A stretch of 64,000 nt of DNA from Microbacterium foliorum (GTDB lineage Bacteria > Actinomycetota > Actinomycetes > Actinomycetales > Microbacteriaceae): positions 434,001 through 498,000 of the forward strand of contig NZ_CP031425.1 of NCBI RefSeq assembly GCF_003367705.1. The letters run 5' to 3'. The position numbers and the translations under genes are program-made. How positions within the stretch are numbered: position 1 is the first letter of the stretch; every line of letters begins with the position of its first letter. The notes beneath the pieces are model-generated. The model saw only the letters and a list, made by a program, of their open reading frames with translations, ran no database searches and was not told where the DNA came from. This document shows positions 50,339 to 58,376 of the stretch, in pieces.

Positions 50339-51127
50339 TCAGCGCGGCAGGCGACCGCCGACACCCGCGCGTCGCAGCCGGTCGGCGATCACGATCCCGA
50401 GCGCTGTGCCGCCGAGGCAGCTCGCGAGCGTGATCGCGAAGAACGTGATCTGCAGGCCGAGGTCGAACGTCCCCAGGTTGAACGACGTCCAGGCGAGGAT
50501 CGGGTAGACGATGCCGACGATCGCCGCGCCGAGGTAGTGCATCCAGGTTCCCCAGTAGCGCCACAGCACGAACAGGAACGGAAGCTCGGTGAACGCCGCC
50601 CACCAGAGGTTCGTGGCCACGCTGCTGAACCCGTAACCCGAGAACGGCACGATGACGAGCCCGGCGAGGAGCCCCACCAGCAGGCCGACCGCGGGGCGTC
50701 GCAGCAGACGCAGGGCGATCACCGACGGCAGCAGCCACAACCCGGCCAGCGCCACGCTGGCGAACGGGACGCCGAGGAACAGGACCGTCGAGATCCAGTT
50801 GGCGGGCGCGAGCAGGATGCCGCCGGCCACCCCGAGCGCCGCGCAGGTGAGCAGAATCGCGGTCGGCAGGCGGAAGCGCGAGCGGCCGACGCCGCTGCGG
50901 GGTCGATTCTGCACCGCGGAGGGCGATTCCGGGTGCGTTTCTGACCCCGCACCGGGTGCGGGGTGCGTTTCTGACCCCGCACCGGGTGCCGGGTGCGTTT
51001 CCGGCCCCGCACCGGCCGACGACCCCGCACCGGGTGCCGGGTGCGGTTCCGCACCGGCCGACGACCCCGCACCGGCGGCCGACGCGCTCGCGCGGGGGTT
51101 CGGGCGCACAGCATCCGCCCCGCTCAT
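50339..51127 (-). CDS. ECF transporter substrate-binding (S) component, YkoE-like
   Basis: 262 residues. First about 75 residues are a Gly/Ala/Pro/Glu low-complexity tail with tandem PAPGAGSETH repeats; the remainder holds six TM segments (from about residue 88) ending IVIADRLRRAGVGGRLPR. The membrane part resembles the YkoE type of S component. ATG overlaps the siderophore-interacting gene stop (ATGA). Last gene of the minus-strand ECF operon. Ligand unknown; iron-siderophore is suggested by context. Confidence 0.75.
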   Translation of the reverse strand: MSGADAVRPNPRASASAAGAGSSAGAEPHPAPGAGSSAGAGPETHPAPGAGSETHPAPGAGSETHPESPSAVQNRPRSGVGRSRFRLPTAILLTCAALGVAGGILLAPANWISTVLFLGVPFASVALAGLWLLPSVIALRLLRRPAVGLLVGLLAGLVIVPFSGYGFSSVATNLWWAAFTELPFLFVLWRYWGTWMHYLGAAIVGIVYPILAWTSFNLGTFDLGLQITFFAITLASCLGGTALGIVIADRLRRAGVGGRLPR

Positions 51128-51999
51128 GCGCGGGGCTCCGCCGACGCGTCCCGTGCGGTCTTCGACGCGGGGGAGCCTGCGCTGATCTTCCAGTAACCGC
51201 AGAAGCTCACGCTGTTCTTATCGACCCCGCGCTCGCCGACCAGGTGCTTGCGGGTGCCCGAGGCGAGCGACTGCTCGCCTGCGGCGTAGGCGTGGAACGG
51301 GGCCTCGGGCAGCTCCAGATCGCTCAACCGGCCGAGGGCGAAAGTCCCGGGTGCGAACTCGTGCGGGCGCACGAGCCAGACGATGTCGACTCCCTGCGGA
51401 TGCGGGAACGGGAGTGCATCCCCCTCGGAGGGCACCTCGATGAGAGCGGTGCCCGTGGCGTCATCGGGCAGCGAGGCGCAGATCGAGGCGATCGCGGGAA
51501 GAGCCGTCTCATCGCCCACCAGCACCACCCGCTCGGTTCCGCGCTGCGGGTTGAACGTGATCCCCTCGTCGAGGATCAGCACGGGCTCGCCGGGCTCGCA
51601 GGTCTCGGCCCACCGCGAAGCGGGTCCGGCCGTGCCGTCTTCAGCCGATCCGTGCAGCACGAAGTCGACGTCGATCTCGGGCCCCGCGCCCTCCGATGCG
51701 GGGCGATACGCGCGCACGCTGTAGTTGCGCATGACCGGGCGCTCGCCGCTGGGGATGCGCAGGAATCGGAGGTATCCGAGCAGGCTGTTCGCCTTGGCGG
51801 GCACACGGTCGAGCCCGGCCTCGCCCCCGATCGGCAGGAACAGCCGGAACCACTGATCGAAGCCCATAGGCCGGAACTTCTCGATCTCGCCACCACCGAG
51901 AGTCACCCGCATCCAGTGCGGCGAGAGGCGTTCGGTGCGCAGCACCTCGAGGTGGATGACCTCGGACGACTCGGGCTTGACCATTTTGCTGAACGCCAT
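51124..51999 (-). CDS. Siderophore-interacting protein (FAD/NAD(P)H ferric reductase)
   Basis: 291 residues. SIP family: FAD domain with RVTLGGGEIEKFRPMGFDQW, then PVMRNYSVRAYRP (the RxYS/T flavin motif) and EIDVDFVLHG, then the NAD(P)H domain with VVLVGDETALPAIASI and a C-terminal SFCGYWKISAG. It reduces ferric siderophores to release iron. ATG at 51999 is favoured because AAAGG lies about seven bases upstream; an ATG two codons earlier is too close to it. Embedded in an ECF operon behind an iron box. Confidence 0.92.
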   Translation of the reverse strand: MAFSKMVKPESSEVIHLEVLRTERLSPHWMRVTLGGGEIEKFRPMGFDQWFRLFLPIGGEAGLDRVPAKANSLLGYLRFLRIPSGERPVMRNYSVRAYRPASEGAGPEIDVDFVLHGSAEDGTAGPASRWAETCEPGEPVLILDEGITFNPQRGTERVVLVGDETALPAIASICASLPDDATGTALIEVPSEGDALPFPHPQGVDIVWLVRPHEFAPGTFALGRLSDLELPEAPFHAYAAGEQSLASGTRKHLVGERGVDKNSVSFCGYWKISAGSPASKTARDASAEPRA

Positions 52000-52010
52000 G
52001 CGCATACCTT

Positions 52011-52829
52011 TCAGGGAAGCTGCCAGGGGAAGAAGATCACGAGGATCGCGGCGGATGCGGCGAGGCAGCATCCGATGAAGACGGTGTCGCGCAGGCGGAA
52101 CGGCACGAGGTGGGGCTCGGTACGCGAGGCGTGCGCGCCGAAGGCGCGGGAGTCCATGGCGAGAGCGACACGCTCCGCATGCCGGATCGCTCCCGCCAGC
52201 AGCGGCACGATGTACCCCCACCCCCGGGCCATGCGCGCGAACGGTCCGCTGCCGCCGTGATGGCCGCGCACGCGGTGCGCGGCGCGGATCACCGACAGCT
52301 CGTGCCCGAAACGCGGAACGAAGCGGAACGCGGCGAGAGCCGTGTACCCGATCCGATACGGCACCCGCAGCTGCTGCACGCTCGCCCGCACGAGATCGGG
52401 GCCCGTGGTGGTGAGTCCTCCGATCAGCGCCAGCGCGATGATCGAGCCGAGGCGCAGGGCGGTGGCGGCGCCGATCGCGAGGGCTCCCTGGAACAGCGTC
52501 CAGTCGCCGATCCGAGCGGCCACGGGGGTGTGGGCGACGAGATCAGGGTCTACCCACAGGGAGAAGCCGAGGGCGATCGCGACCATCCCGACCGGCAGGG
52601 CGAGGAACAGCAGGGCCGCGCTGCGCGCCGTGAGTCGCGCTCCGACGACGATCAGGATCAGCGAGAGCAGCAGGAAGGCCGCCGGCGTCGCGAGGTCGCG
52701 CACGAAGATCAGCACCACCATCGCGGGGGCGACTCCGGCGACCTTCGCGAGCGGGTTCAGGGCGTGGAGGAACCGGCGGGGCGAGGGCTCGGCCACCGCG
52801 GCGTACGGGTCGAACGTCTGCGCGCTCAT
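52011..52829 (-). CDS. ECF transporter transmembrane (T) component
   Basis: 272 residues. CbiQ/EcfT family with about five to six TM segments; the coupling motif appears as RHAERVALAMDSRAFG. Starts with ATG in an ATGA overlap with the ATPase gene. Bridges the ATPase dimer to the S component. Confidence 0.88.
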   Translation of the reverse strand: MSAQTFDPYAAVAEPSPRRFLHALNPLAKVAGVAPAMVVLIFVRDLATPAAFLLLSLILIVVGARLTARSAALLFLALPVGMVAIALGFSLWVDPDLVAHTPVAARIGDWTLFQGALAIGAATALRLGSIIALALIGGLTTTGPDLVRASVQQLRVPYRIGYTALAAFRFVPRFGHELSVIRAAHRVRGHHGGSGPFARMARGWGYIVPLLAGAIRHAERVALAMDSRAFGAHASRTEPHLVPFRLRDTVFIGCCLAASAAILVIFFPWQLP

Positions 52830-54589
52830 GCGAGCGCCTGCCCTGCTGCGGCGAGCACCCGCTGGAGGGCCGGGAGGCGGAGACCGGCGTCGACGAACGG
52901 GCGCTCGTCGCGGAAGAGGTCGGCGGTGCGACCGGCGGCATGCACGCGTCCGTCGGCGAGGATCACGGTGTGCGAGGCGTGCGCGGCGACGAGCGCGAGA
53001 TCGTGGGTGACGATGAGAATCGTGGTGCCCTCGTCGCGCAGGTCGTGCAGCAGCGCGAGGAGTTCGGATGCGCGTGCGCGGTCCTGTCCGAAGGTCGGCT
53101 CGTCGAGGGCGAGCACCCGTGGGCGCGTGATGAGCGCGGTACCGACCGACAGGCGACGCTTCTCTCCTCCCGAGAGCAGGAAGGGGTGCACGTGCGCCTT
53201 GGCTTCGAGGCCGAACCGCTCGAGCATGGCGTCGACCCGCGCGGTGACCTCGGCATCCGAGGTGCGTCGCAGTCGGAGGCCGTGCGCGAGCTCGTCGAAG
53301 ACGGTGTGCGCGATGAACTGGTGCTCGGGGTTCTGGAAGACGAAGCCGATGCGGCTCGCGAGCTCCCCGGGCGACGCGGACCCCGGGTCCATCCCGTCGA
53401 CCGACACCTGCCGTCGCGGGGGCGGCACGACTCCGGCGAGCGCCTGCAGCAGCGTGGTCTTGCCCGCGCCGTTCGCCCCGACGATCGCGGTGAGGGTTCC
53501 GGGGGCGATGTCGAGGTCGAGACCGTGCAGGATCTCGGTGCGGTGGCGGCGGACGGTCAGCCCCCGGGCGCGGATGATCGGGGTGGGCGACCCGCTGACG
53601 GCATCCGACTCGTCGATCGAGGGGGCGATCGGGCCCCAGGCCCGTGCGGCCTGCAGGATCGAGGCACGGATGTCGGGTCGATCCACCGGCTGCGGTCCGG
53701 CATCCGTGCCGTGGTCCTGCAGGCCGACGGAGGGCCGGTCCGCCAGCGCCGAGGCGAGTTCGGCGGGGGTGAGGGGGATCTCCGGGATGTGCAGGCCCAG
53801 CTCCCGCATCCGCAGCGCCGCCAGCGTGGCCGCGGGGAGCCACACCCCCATCGCGACGAGCTCGTCGGCGTGCCTCCGGATGACCTCGTCGGCCGGACCG
53901 TCGAACGCGACGCGGCCCGCGGCATCGAGCACGATCGCGCGGGTCACGAACCCCATCGCCGCGTCGAGGTTGTGCTCGACGAGCAGGATCGCCCTGTCCC
54001 CGGCGGCGATCACGTCGGTCAGCGCGGCGTACACGTCGTCGATGCCCTGGGGGTCGAGATTGGCGGTCGGCTCGTCGAGCACGATCAGCGGGGATCCCAT
54101 CGCCAGAGCGCAGGCGATCGCGAGGCGCTGGCGGCCACCGCCCGAGAGACGGTCGGGGTTCTCGTCTCGGCGCTCCCAGAGGCCGACGCGTCGCAGGGCG
54201 TCCTCGGTCCGGCGGTGCACCTCGTCGAGGGGGAGCCGCAGGTTCTCGGGGCCGAACGCGACCTCGTCGTAGCCCGTGCCGGTGACGATCTGCGCATCCG
54301 GATCCTGGAACACCATCGCCACGCGCGTGCTCAGCGAGGCGGTCGGGGTGTCGGCGGTGTCGAGTCCGCCGGCCACGACCACGCCCGACATGGTCGCGGG
54401 GACGGCATGCGGGATGAGCCCGTTGAGGGCGAGCGTGAGCGTGGATTTGCCCGAGCCCGACGGGCCGAGCAGCAGCACGACCTCGCCGGGGTGGATGTCG
54501 AAGGAGACGTCTGCGGGGGAGGGGTGCGCGGCATCCGCGTGCGTGACCGAGAGGTCACGCACGCTCAGCAGGGGCGCAGAGGAGCGCAC
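52826..54589 (-). CDS. ECF transporter ATPase with two ABC domains (YkoD-like)
   Basis: 587 residues, two fused ABC domains. Domain 1: GPSGSGKST (about residue 43), LSGGGRQRLAIA, VLDEPTANLDP. Domain 2: GANGAGKTT (about 373), LSGGEKRRLSVGTAL, ALDEPTFGQD. Fused A1-A2 is the group of YkoD/CbiO pairs. GTG start at 54589. The iron box lies 39 bp upstream. Confidence 0.93.
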   Translation of the reverse strand: MRSSAPLLSVRDLSVTHADAAHPSPADVSFDIHPGEVVLLLGPSGSGKSTLTLALNGLIPHAVPATMSGVVVAGGLDTADTPTASLSTRVAMVFQDPDAQIVTGTGYDEVAFGPENLRLPLDEVHRRTEDALRRVGLWERRDENPDRLSGGGRQRLAIACALAMGSPLIVLDEPTANLDPQGIDDVYAALTDVIAAGDRAILLVEHNLDAAMGFVTRAIVLDAAGRVAFDGPADEVIRRHADELVAMGVWLPAATLAALRMRELGLHIPEIPLTPAELASALADRPSVGLQDHGTDAGPQPVDRPDIRASILQAARAWGPIAPSIDESDAVSGSPTPIIRARGLTVRRHRTEILHGLDLDIAPGTLTAIVGANGAGKTTLLQALAGVVPPPRRQVSVDGMDPGSASPGELASRIGFVFQNPEHQFIAHTVFDELAHGLRLRRTSDAEVTARVDAMLERFGLEAKAHVHPFLLSGGEKRRLSVGTALITRPRVLALDEPTFGQDRARASELLALLHDLRDEGTTILIVTHDLALVAAHASHTVILADGRVHAAGRTADLFRDERPFVDAGLRLPALQRVLAAAGQALA

Positions 54590-54615
54590 GGCATCACCCC
54601 GGTTCAGCGGATCGG

Positions 54616-54646
54616 CTAAGTTCTGACTTAGCTAAGCCTAACCTGA
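54616..54646. promoter_or_regulatory. DtxR/IdeR iron box upstream of the ECF-SIP operon
   Basis: TTAGCTAAGCCTAACCTGA (54628-54646) matches 16 of 19 positions of the DtxR/IdeR consensus TTAGGTTAGCCTAACCTAA as I recall it. It overlaps a perfect palindrome CTAAGT-TCTG-ACTTAG (54616-54631). TAGGCT within the box could be the -10 for the minus-strand ATPase gene, so iron-loaded repressor would block it. Confidence 0.75.
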
Positions 54647-54718
54647 TCTGCAGCAGGGGTACAGCAAGGGCGCAGCACCCGCGCAGGAGGATGCCGCAGC
54701 GAGGTGCCGAGGCGAGGA

Positions 54719-55261
54719 TCAGCGCCGGGAGACGCCCGCGCGGCTCAGAGCCGTGCCGATCGCGAGGCCGACGGCCGTCCAGACGATCGGTCCGAGCACC
54801 GAGATCACCAGGTAGGCGATCTGCGCCCAGAGCGGCATCACGGCGAGGTGCGCCGCGAAGAACACCACGACCGCGACGATCACGCCGATCACGCCCGCCG
54901 ACAGGAAGAAGCGCCACGCGCCCCAGGAGCGGTAGCGGGTGAGCGCGGCGATGCCCTCCTGGATCGCGCCGAAGAGCAGGGCGGTGCCGATGAAGCGCAG
55001 CGTCCAGGCCGGGTTGAACGCGCTCGAGATGAGAGCCGCGATCACGTGCGTGACGAGAGCCACGAACGGACGCCGCAGCACCTCCTGCGCGATGATCCCC
55101 GGCAGCACGTGCGACCCGAGCACCAGCCCGTAGAGGAAGGCCGGCCCTGCGAGGACGGGGAGCGTGATCCAGCCGGCGATTCCTCCGAGGATGCCCGTCG
55201 CGACGCCGATCGCCGCGCAGACGAGCAGCACGCGAGTCGTCAGGACGGGGGAGGATGCCAC
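54719..55261 (-). CDS. ECF transporter substrate-binding component, second YkoE-like protein
   Basis: 180 residues, six TM segments with no long tail. Contains VLLVCAAIGVATGILGGIAG, FLYGLVLGSHVLPGIIAQEV and RPFVALVTHVIAALISSAF. Same strand and immediately upstream of the ATPase, but transcribed before the iron box. GTG start with TAGGCT exactly six bases upstream. A second substrate for the same ATPase/T module is plausible. Confidence 0.78.
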   Translation of the reverse strand: MASSPVLTTRVLLVCAAIGVATGILGGIAGWITLPVLAGPAFLYGLVLGSHVLPGIIAQEVLRRPFVALVTHVIAALISSAFNPAWTLRFIGTALLFGAIQEGIAALTRYRSWGAWRFFLSAGVIGVIVAVVVFFAAHLAVMPLWAQIAYLVISVLGPIVWTAVGLAIGTALSRAGVSRR

Positions 55262-55446
55262 ACCTCCAGCCTACTTGCGGGTCGAGGGGTCCGCGGCGGC
55301 GGGCGCCGGGGAAAACGTCCGCTGCGGCATCCGTTCGTCGCGTCGTCCGCGCCGTTCGTCGCATGTCCCGCGTCTCGGGCCGGTGGACGACGCGGATGCT
55401 TCCTAGCGTGAGGGAACGCAAAGACGCGCACCCCGAGGAGACCTCC

Positions 55447-57744
55447 ATGACTGCATCTTCGTCGCATCGCCGCGGCGGTACCGGCCGCGATCGCGACGGT
55501 CGGCACGGCGACACCGCGATCACCACCGATCCCTCCCTGCCGCCGGTCGCCCTGGCCGACGAGCACCACGAGAAGGCCGCCCGCTGGACCTGGCCCAAGG
55601 TCGTCCTCTGGTCGGCGATCGCCCTGCTCGGCGCGGTCGCCTGGACGATGCTCGCGATCGTGCGCGGCGAGACAGTGAACGCGATCTGGTTCGTGTTCGC
55701 CGCCGTCTGCACCTACCTGATCGGCTACCGGTTCTACTCCAAGGTGATCGAGAAGTACATCACCCGGCCCGATGACCGTCGGGCGACGCCCGCCGAGGTC
55801 AGGCAGGACGGCAAGGACTACGTCCCCACCGACCGCCGTGTGCTGTACGGACACCACTTCGCCGCCATCGCCGGCGCCGGCCCGCTCGTCGGCCCGGTCC
55901 TCGCCGCGCAGATGGGCTACCTCCCCGGCACGATCTGGATCATCGTGGGCGTCGTGCTCGCGGGTGCCGTGCAGGACTACACCGTGCTGTTCTTCTCGAT
56001 GCGTCGCGGCGGCCGCACGATCGGCCAGATGGCGCGGCAGGAACTCGGCAGGATCGGCGGGACCGCGGCGATCGTCGCCTCGCTGCTGATCATGCTCATC
56101 ATCGTCGCGATCCTCGCCCTCGTCGTCGTGAACGCGCTCGGCGAGAGCCCCTGGGGCGTGTTCTCGGTGGCGATGACGATCCCCATCGCCATCTTCATGG
56201 GCGTCTACCTGCGCTACCTGCGCCCGGGCAAGGTCACCGAGGTGTCGCTCATCGGCTTCGCTCTGCTGATGGCCGCCATCATCGGCGGCGGCTGGGTCGC
56301 CGGCACCGAGTGGGGCCAGGCGATCTTCCACCTCGACCGCACCACCATCGCGTGGGGCATCATCGTCTACGGCTTCATCGCCGCCGTGCTTCCGGTGTGG
56401 TTGCTGCTCGCTCCGCGCGACTACCTGTCGACCTTCATGAAGATCGGCGTCATCGTCATGCTCGCCGGCGCGATCGTGCTCGTGCGCCCCGAGATCACGG
56501 TGCCGGCCGTCAGCGTCTTCGGCGAGAACGGGATGGGGCCGGTGTTCGCCGGTCCGCTCTTCCCGTTCCTGTTCGTGACGATCGCCTGCGGAGCCCTCTC
56601 GGGCTTCCATGCACTGATCGCATCGGGCACCACCCCGAAGCTCGTCGAGAAGGAGCGCCAGACGCGCTTCATCGGCTACGGCGGGATGCTGATGGAATCC
56701 TTCGTCGCGATCATGGCCCTCGTCGCCGCGATCTCGATCGACCAGGGCATCTACTTCGCGATGAACGCGCCCACCGCGGCGACCGGAGGCACGGTCGAAG
56801 GGGCCGTCGCCTTCGTGAACTCCCTCGGGCTCACGGGGGTCAACCTCACACCCGAGATGCTCACCGGCACCGCGCAGGCGGTCGGCGAAGAGTCCATCGT
56901 CTCGCGCACCGGCGGCGCGCCGACCCTGGCGCTCGGTCTCGCCCACATCATGCAGCAGGCCCTCGGCGGGCAGGCGCTCATGGCGTTCTGGTACCACTTC
57001 GCGATCATGTTCGAGGCGCTGTTCATCCTCACCGCAGTGGATGCCGGCACCCGCGTCGCCCGCTTCATGCTGCAGGACTCGATCGGCGCCTGGTTCCCGA
57101 AGTTCCGTGACGTCTCCTGGCGCCCCGGAGTCTGGATCTGCACCGCGATCATGGTGGCCGGCTGGGGAGCGATCCTCATCCTCGGCGTCACCGACCCGCT
57201 CGGCGGCATCAACACGTTCTTCCCGCTGTTCGGCATCGCGAACCAGCTGCTCGCCGCGATCGCGCTCGCCGTGGTGATGGCCATCGTCGCCAAGCGCGGC
57301 AAGAGCTACATCAAGTGGCTGTGGATCATCGGGCTGCCGCTCGCGTTCACCGCCGTGGTGACGATCACCGCGTCGCTGTACAAGATCGCCTCCCCCGTGC
57401 CGGCCATCGGCTACTGGGCGAACCACTTCCGCTACGTCGCGGCACGCGACAGCGGCGATACGTCGCTGGGCGCCCCCGAGGTGCTCGAGGCCGTCATCCG
57501 CAACACCGCCGTGCAGGGCACCCTGTCGATCATCTTCGTCACCCTGGCGATCATCGTCATGGTCGCCGCGGTGGTCGTCACGGTCAAGGCCATCCGCAAC
57601 GGCGGCGGCGAGAACACCGAAGAGACGCCGGTCGCCTCGCGGCGGTTCGCCCCGGCCGGATTCCTCCCGAGCCCGGCCGAACGCGAACTGGAGAAGGAGT
57701 GGGAGCCGATCCTCGCCGACGAGCGCTCGACGTCGGGGCACTGA
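55447..57744 (+). CDS. cstA: CstA/BtsT-family carbon-starvation transporter
   Basis: 765 residues, about 16-18 TM segments. The CstA core is clear: NAIWFVFAAVCTYLIGYRFY, GHHFAAIAGAGPLVGPVLAA, the VQDYTVLFFSMRRGGRTIGQ loop and GFHALIASGTTPK. CstA and BtsT import pyruvate (and perhaps peptides) with protons. An N-terminal extension of about 50 charged residues precedes the first helix. ATG with GAGGAG. A LytS/LytTR pair encoded further downstream is the likely regulator, as BtsSR in E. coli. Confidence 0.94.
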   Translation: MTASSSHRRGGTGRDRDGRHGDTAITTDPSLPPVALADEHHEKAARWTWPKVVLWSAIALLGAVAWTMLAIVRGETVNAIWFVFAAVCTYLIGYRFYSKVIEKYITRPDDRRATPAEVRQDGKDYVPTDRRVLYGHHFAAIAGAGPLVGPVLAAQMGYLPGTIWIIVGVVLAGAVQDYTVLFFSMRRGGRTIGQMARQELGRIGGTAAIVASLLIMLIIVAILALVVVNALGESPWGVFSVAMTIPIAIFMGVYLRYLRPGKVTEVSLIGFALLMAAIIGGGWVAGTEWGQAIFHLDRTTIAWGIIVYGFIAAVLPVWLLLAPRDYLSTFMKIGVIVMLAGAIVLVRPEITVPAVSVFGENGMGPVFAGPLFPFLFVTIACGALSGFHALIASGTTPKLVEKERQTRFIGYGGMLMESFVAIMALVAAISIDQGIYFAMNAPTAATGGTVEGAVAFVNSLGLTGVNLTPEMLTGTAQAVGEESIVSRTGGAPTLALGLAHIMQQALGGQALMAFWYHFAIMFEALFILTAVDAGTRVARFMLQDSIGAWFPKFRDVSWRPGVWICTAIMVAGWGAILILGVTDPLGGINTFFPLFGIANQLLAAIALAVVMAIVAKRGKSYIKWLWIIGLPLAFTAVVTITASLYKIASPVPAIGYWANHFRYVAARDSGDTSLGAPEVLEAVIRNTAVQGTLSIIFVTLAIIVMVAAVVVTVKAIRNGGGENTEETPVASRRFAPAGFLPSPAERELEKEWEPILADERSTSGH

Positions 57745-57745
57745 G

Positions 57746-57991
57746 TTGGCCGACATCGTGAACCGGGCGGATGCCGCGACCACCCCTCTGCGGACGCTGC
57801 TCGGCGCCGTGGGGCGGGTGGGCCGCGGCATCCGCTGGTACATCACCACCCTGATGGGTGACAGCGCCTATGCGACGTATGTCGCCCACCATCAGCGGCA
57901 GCATCCGGGGGAGGCGCCGATGACCGAACGCCAGTTCTGGCGGCAGCGGATGGACGATCAGGACCGCAACCCGGGTGCGCGCTGCTGCTGA
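57746..57991 (+). CDS. YbdD/YjiX (DUF466) family small protein
   Basis: 81 residues from the TTG at 57746. YVAHHQRQHPGEAPMTERQF and the final ARCC are typical of YbdD/YjiX, the small companion of CstA/BtsT genes. One base after the CstA stop. Function unsettled; needed for pyruvate transport in some reports. Confidence 0.9.
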   Translation: MADIVNRADAATTPLRTLLGAVGRVGRGIRWYITTLMGDSAYATYVAHHQRQHPGEAPMTERQFWRQRMDDQDRNPGARCC

Positions 57992-57994
57992 CGG

Positions 57995-58340
57995 TGCGCC
58001 CTTCGTCTCGTCGCTGCGCTCCTCGCTCAGGGGGCGGGGGGTGGCGAGGGCGCTCGTCGCTCAGGGGGCGGAAGTCTGCCGCTCCCTGAGCGAGCGAAGC
58101 GAGACGAAGGGCGTTCTACACGGAGGGGCACGCTGCGGCTGACGGTGCGCCCTTCGTCTCGTCGCTGCGCTCCTCGCTCAGGGGGCGGAAGTCTGCCGCT
58201 CCCTGAGCGAGCGGAGCGAGACGAAGGGCGTTCTACACGGAGGGGCGCGCTGCGGCTGACGGTGCGCCCTTCGTCTCGTCGCTGCGCTCCTCGCGGCGGC
58301 GGCGGGGGTGGCGAGGGCGCTCCTCGCTCAGGGGGCGGAG
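57995..58340. repeat. Dispersed-repeat array before the kinase gene
   Basis: About 345 bp without a gene. Contains CCCTTCGTCTCGTCGCTGCG (followed by CTCCTCGCTC) at 57999, 58149 and 58265 and opposing copies GAGCGAGCGAAGCGAGACGA or GAGCGAGCGGAGCGAGACGA near 58087 and 58207. The unit CGTTCTACACGGAGGGGC followed by GCTGCGGCTGACGGTGCG recurs twice. Hairpins between opposing copies are likely. Confidence 0.85.
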
Positions 58341-58376
58341 GGGGGCGGAGCCGACGCGCGGATCTAGGCTGAGGGC

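Noticed and set aside
55240..57849. 869-codon minus-strand frame opposite cstA
   Set aside because: Composition is an antisense artefact of a GC-rich membrane-protein gene.
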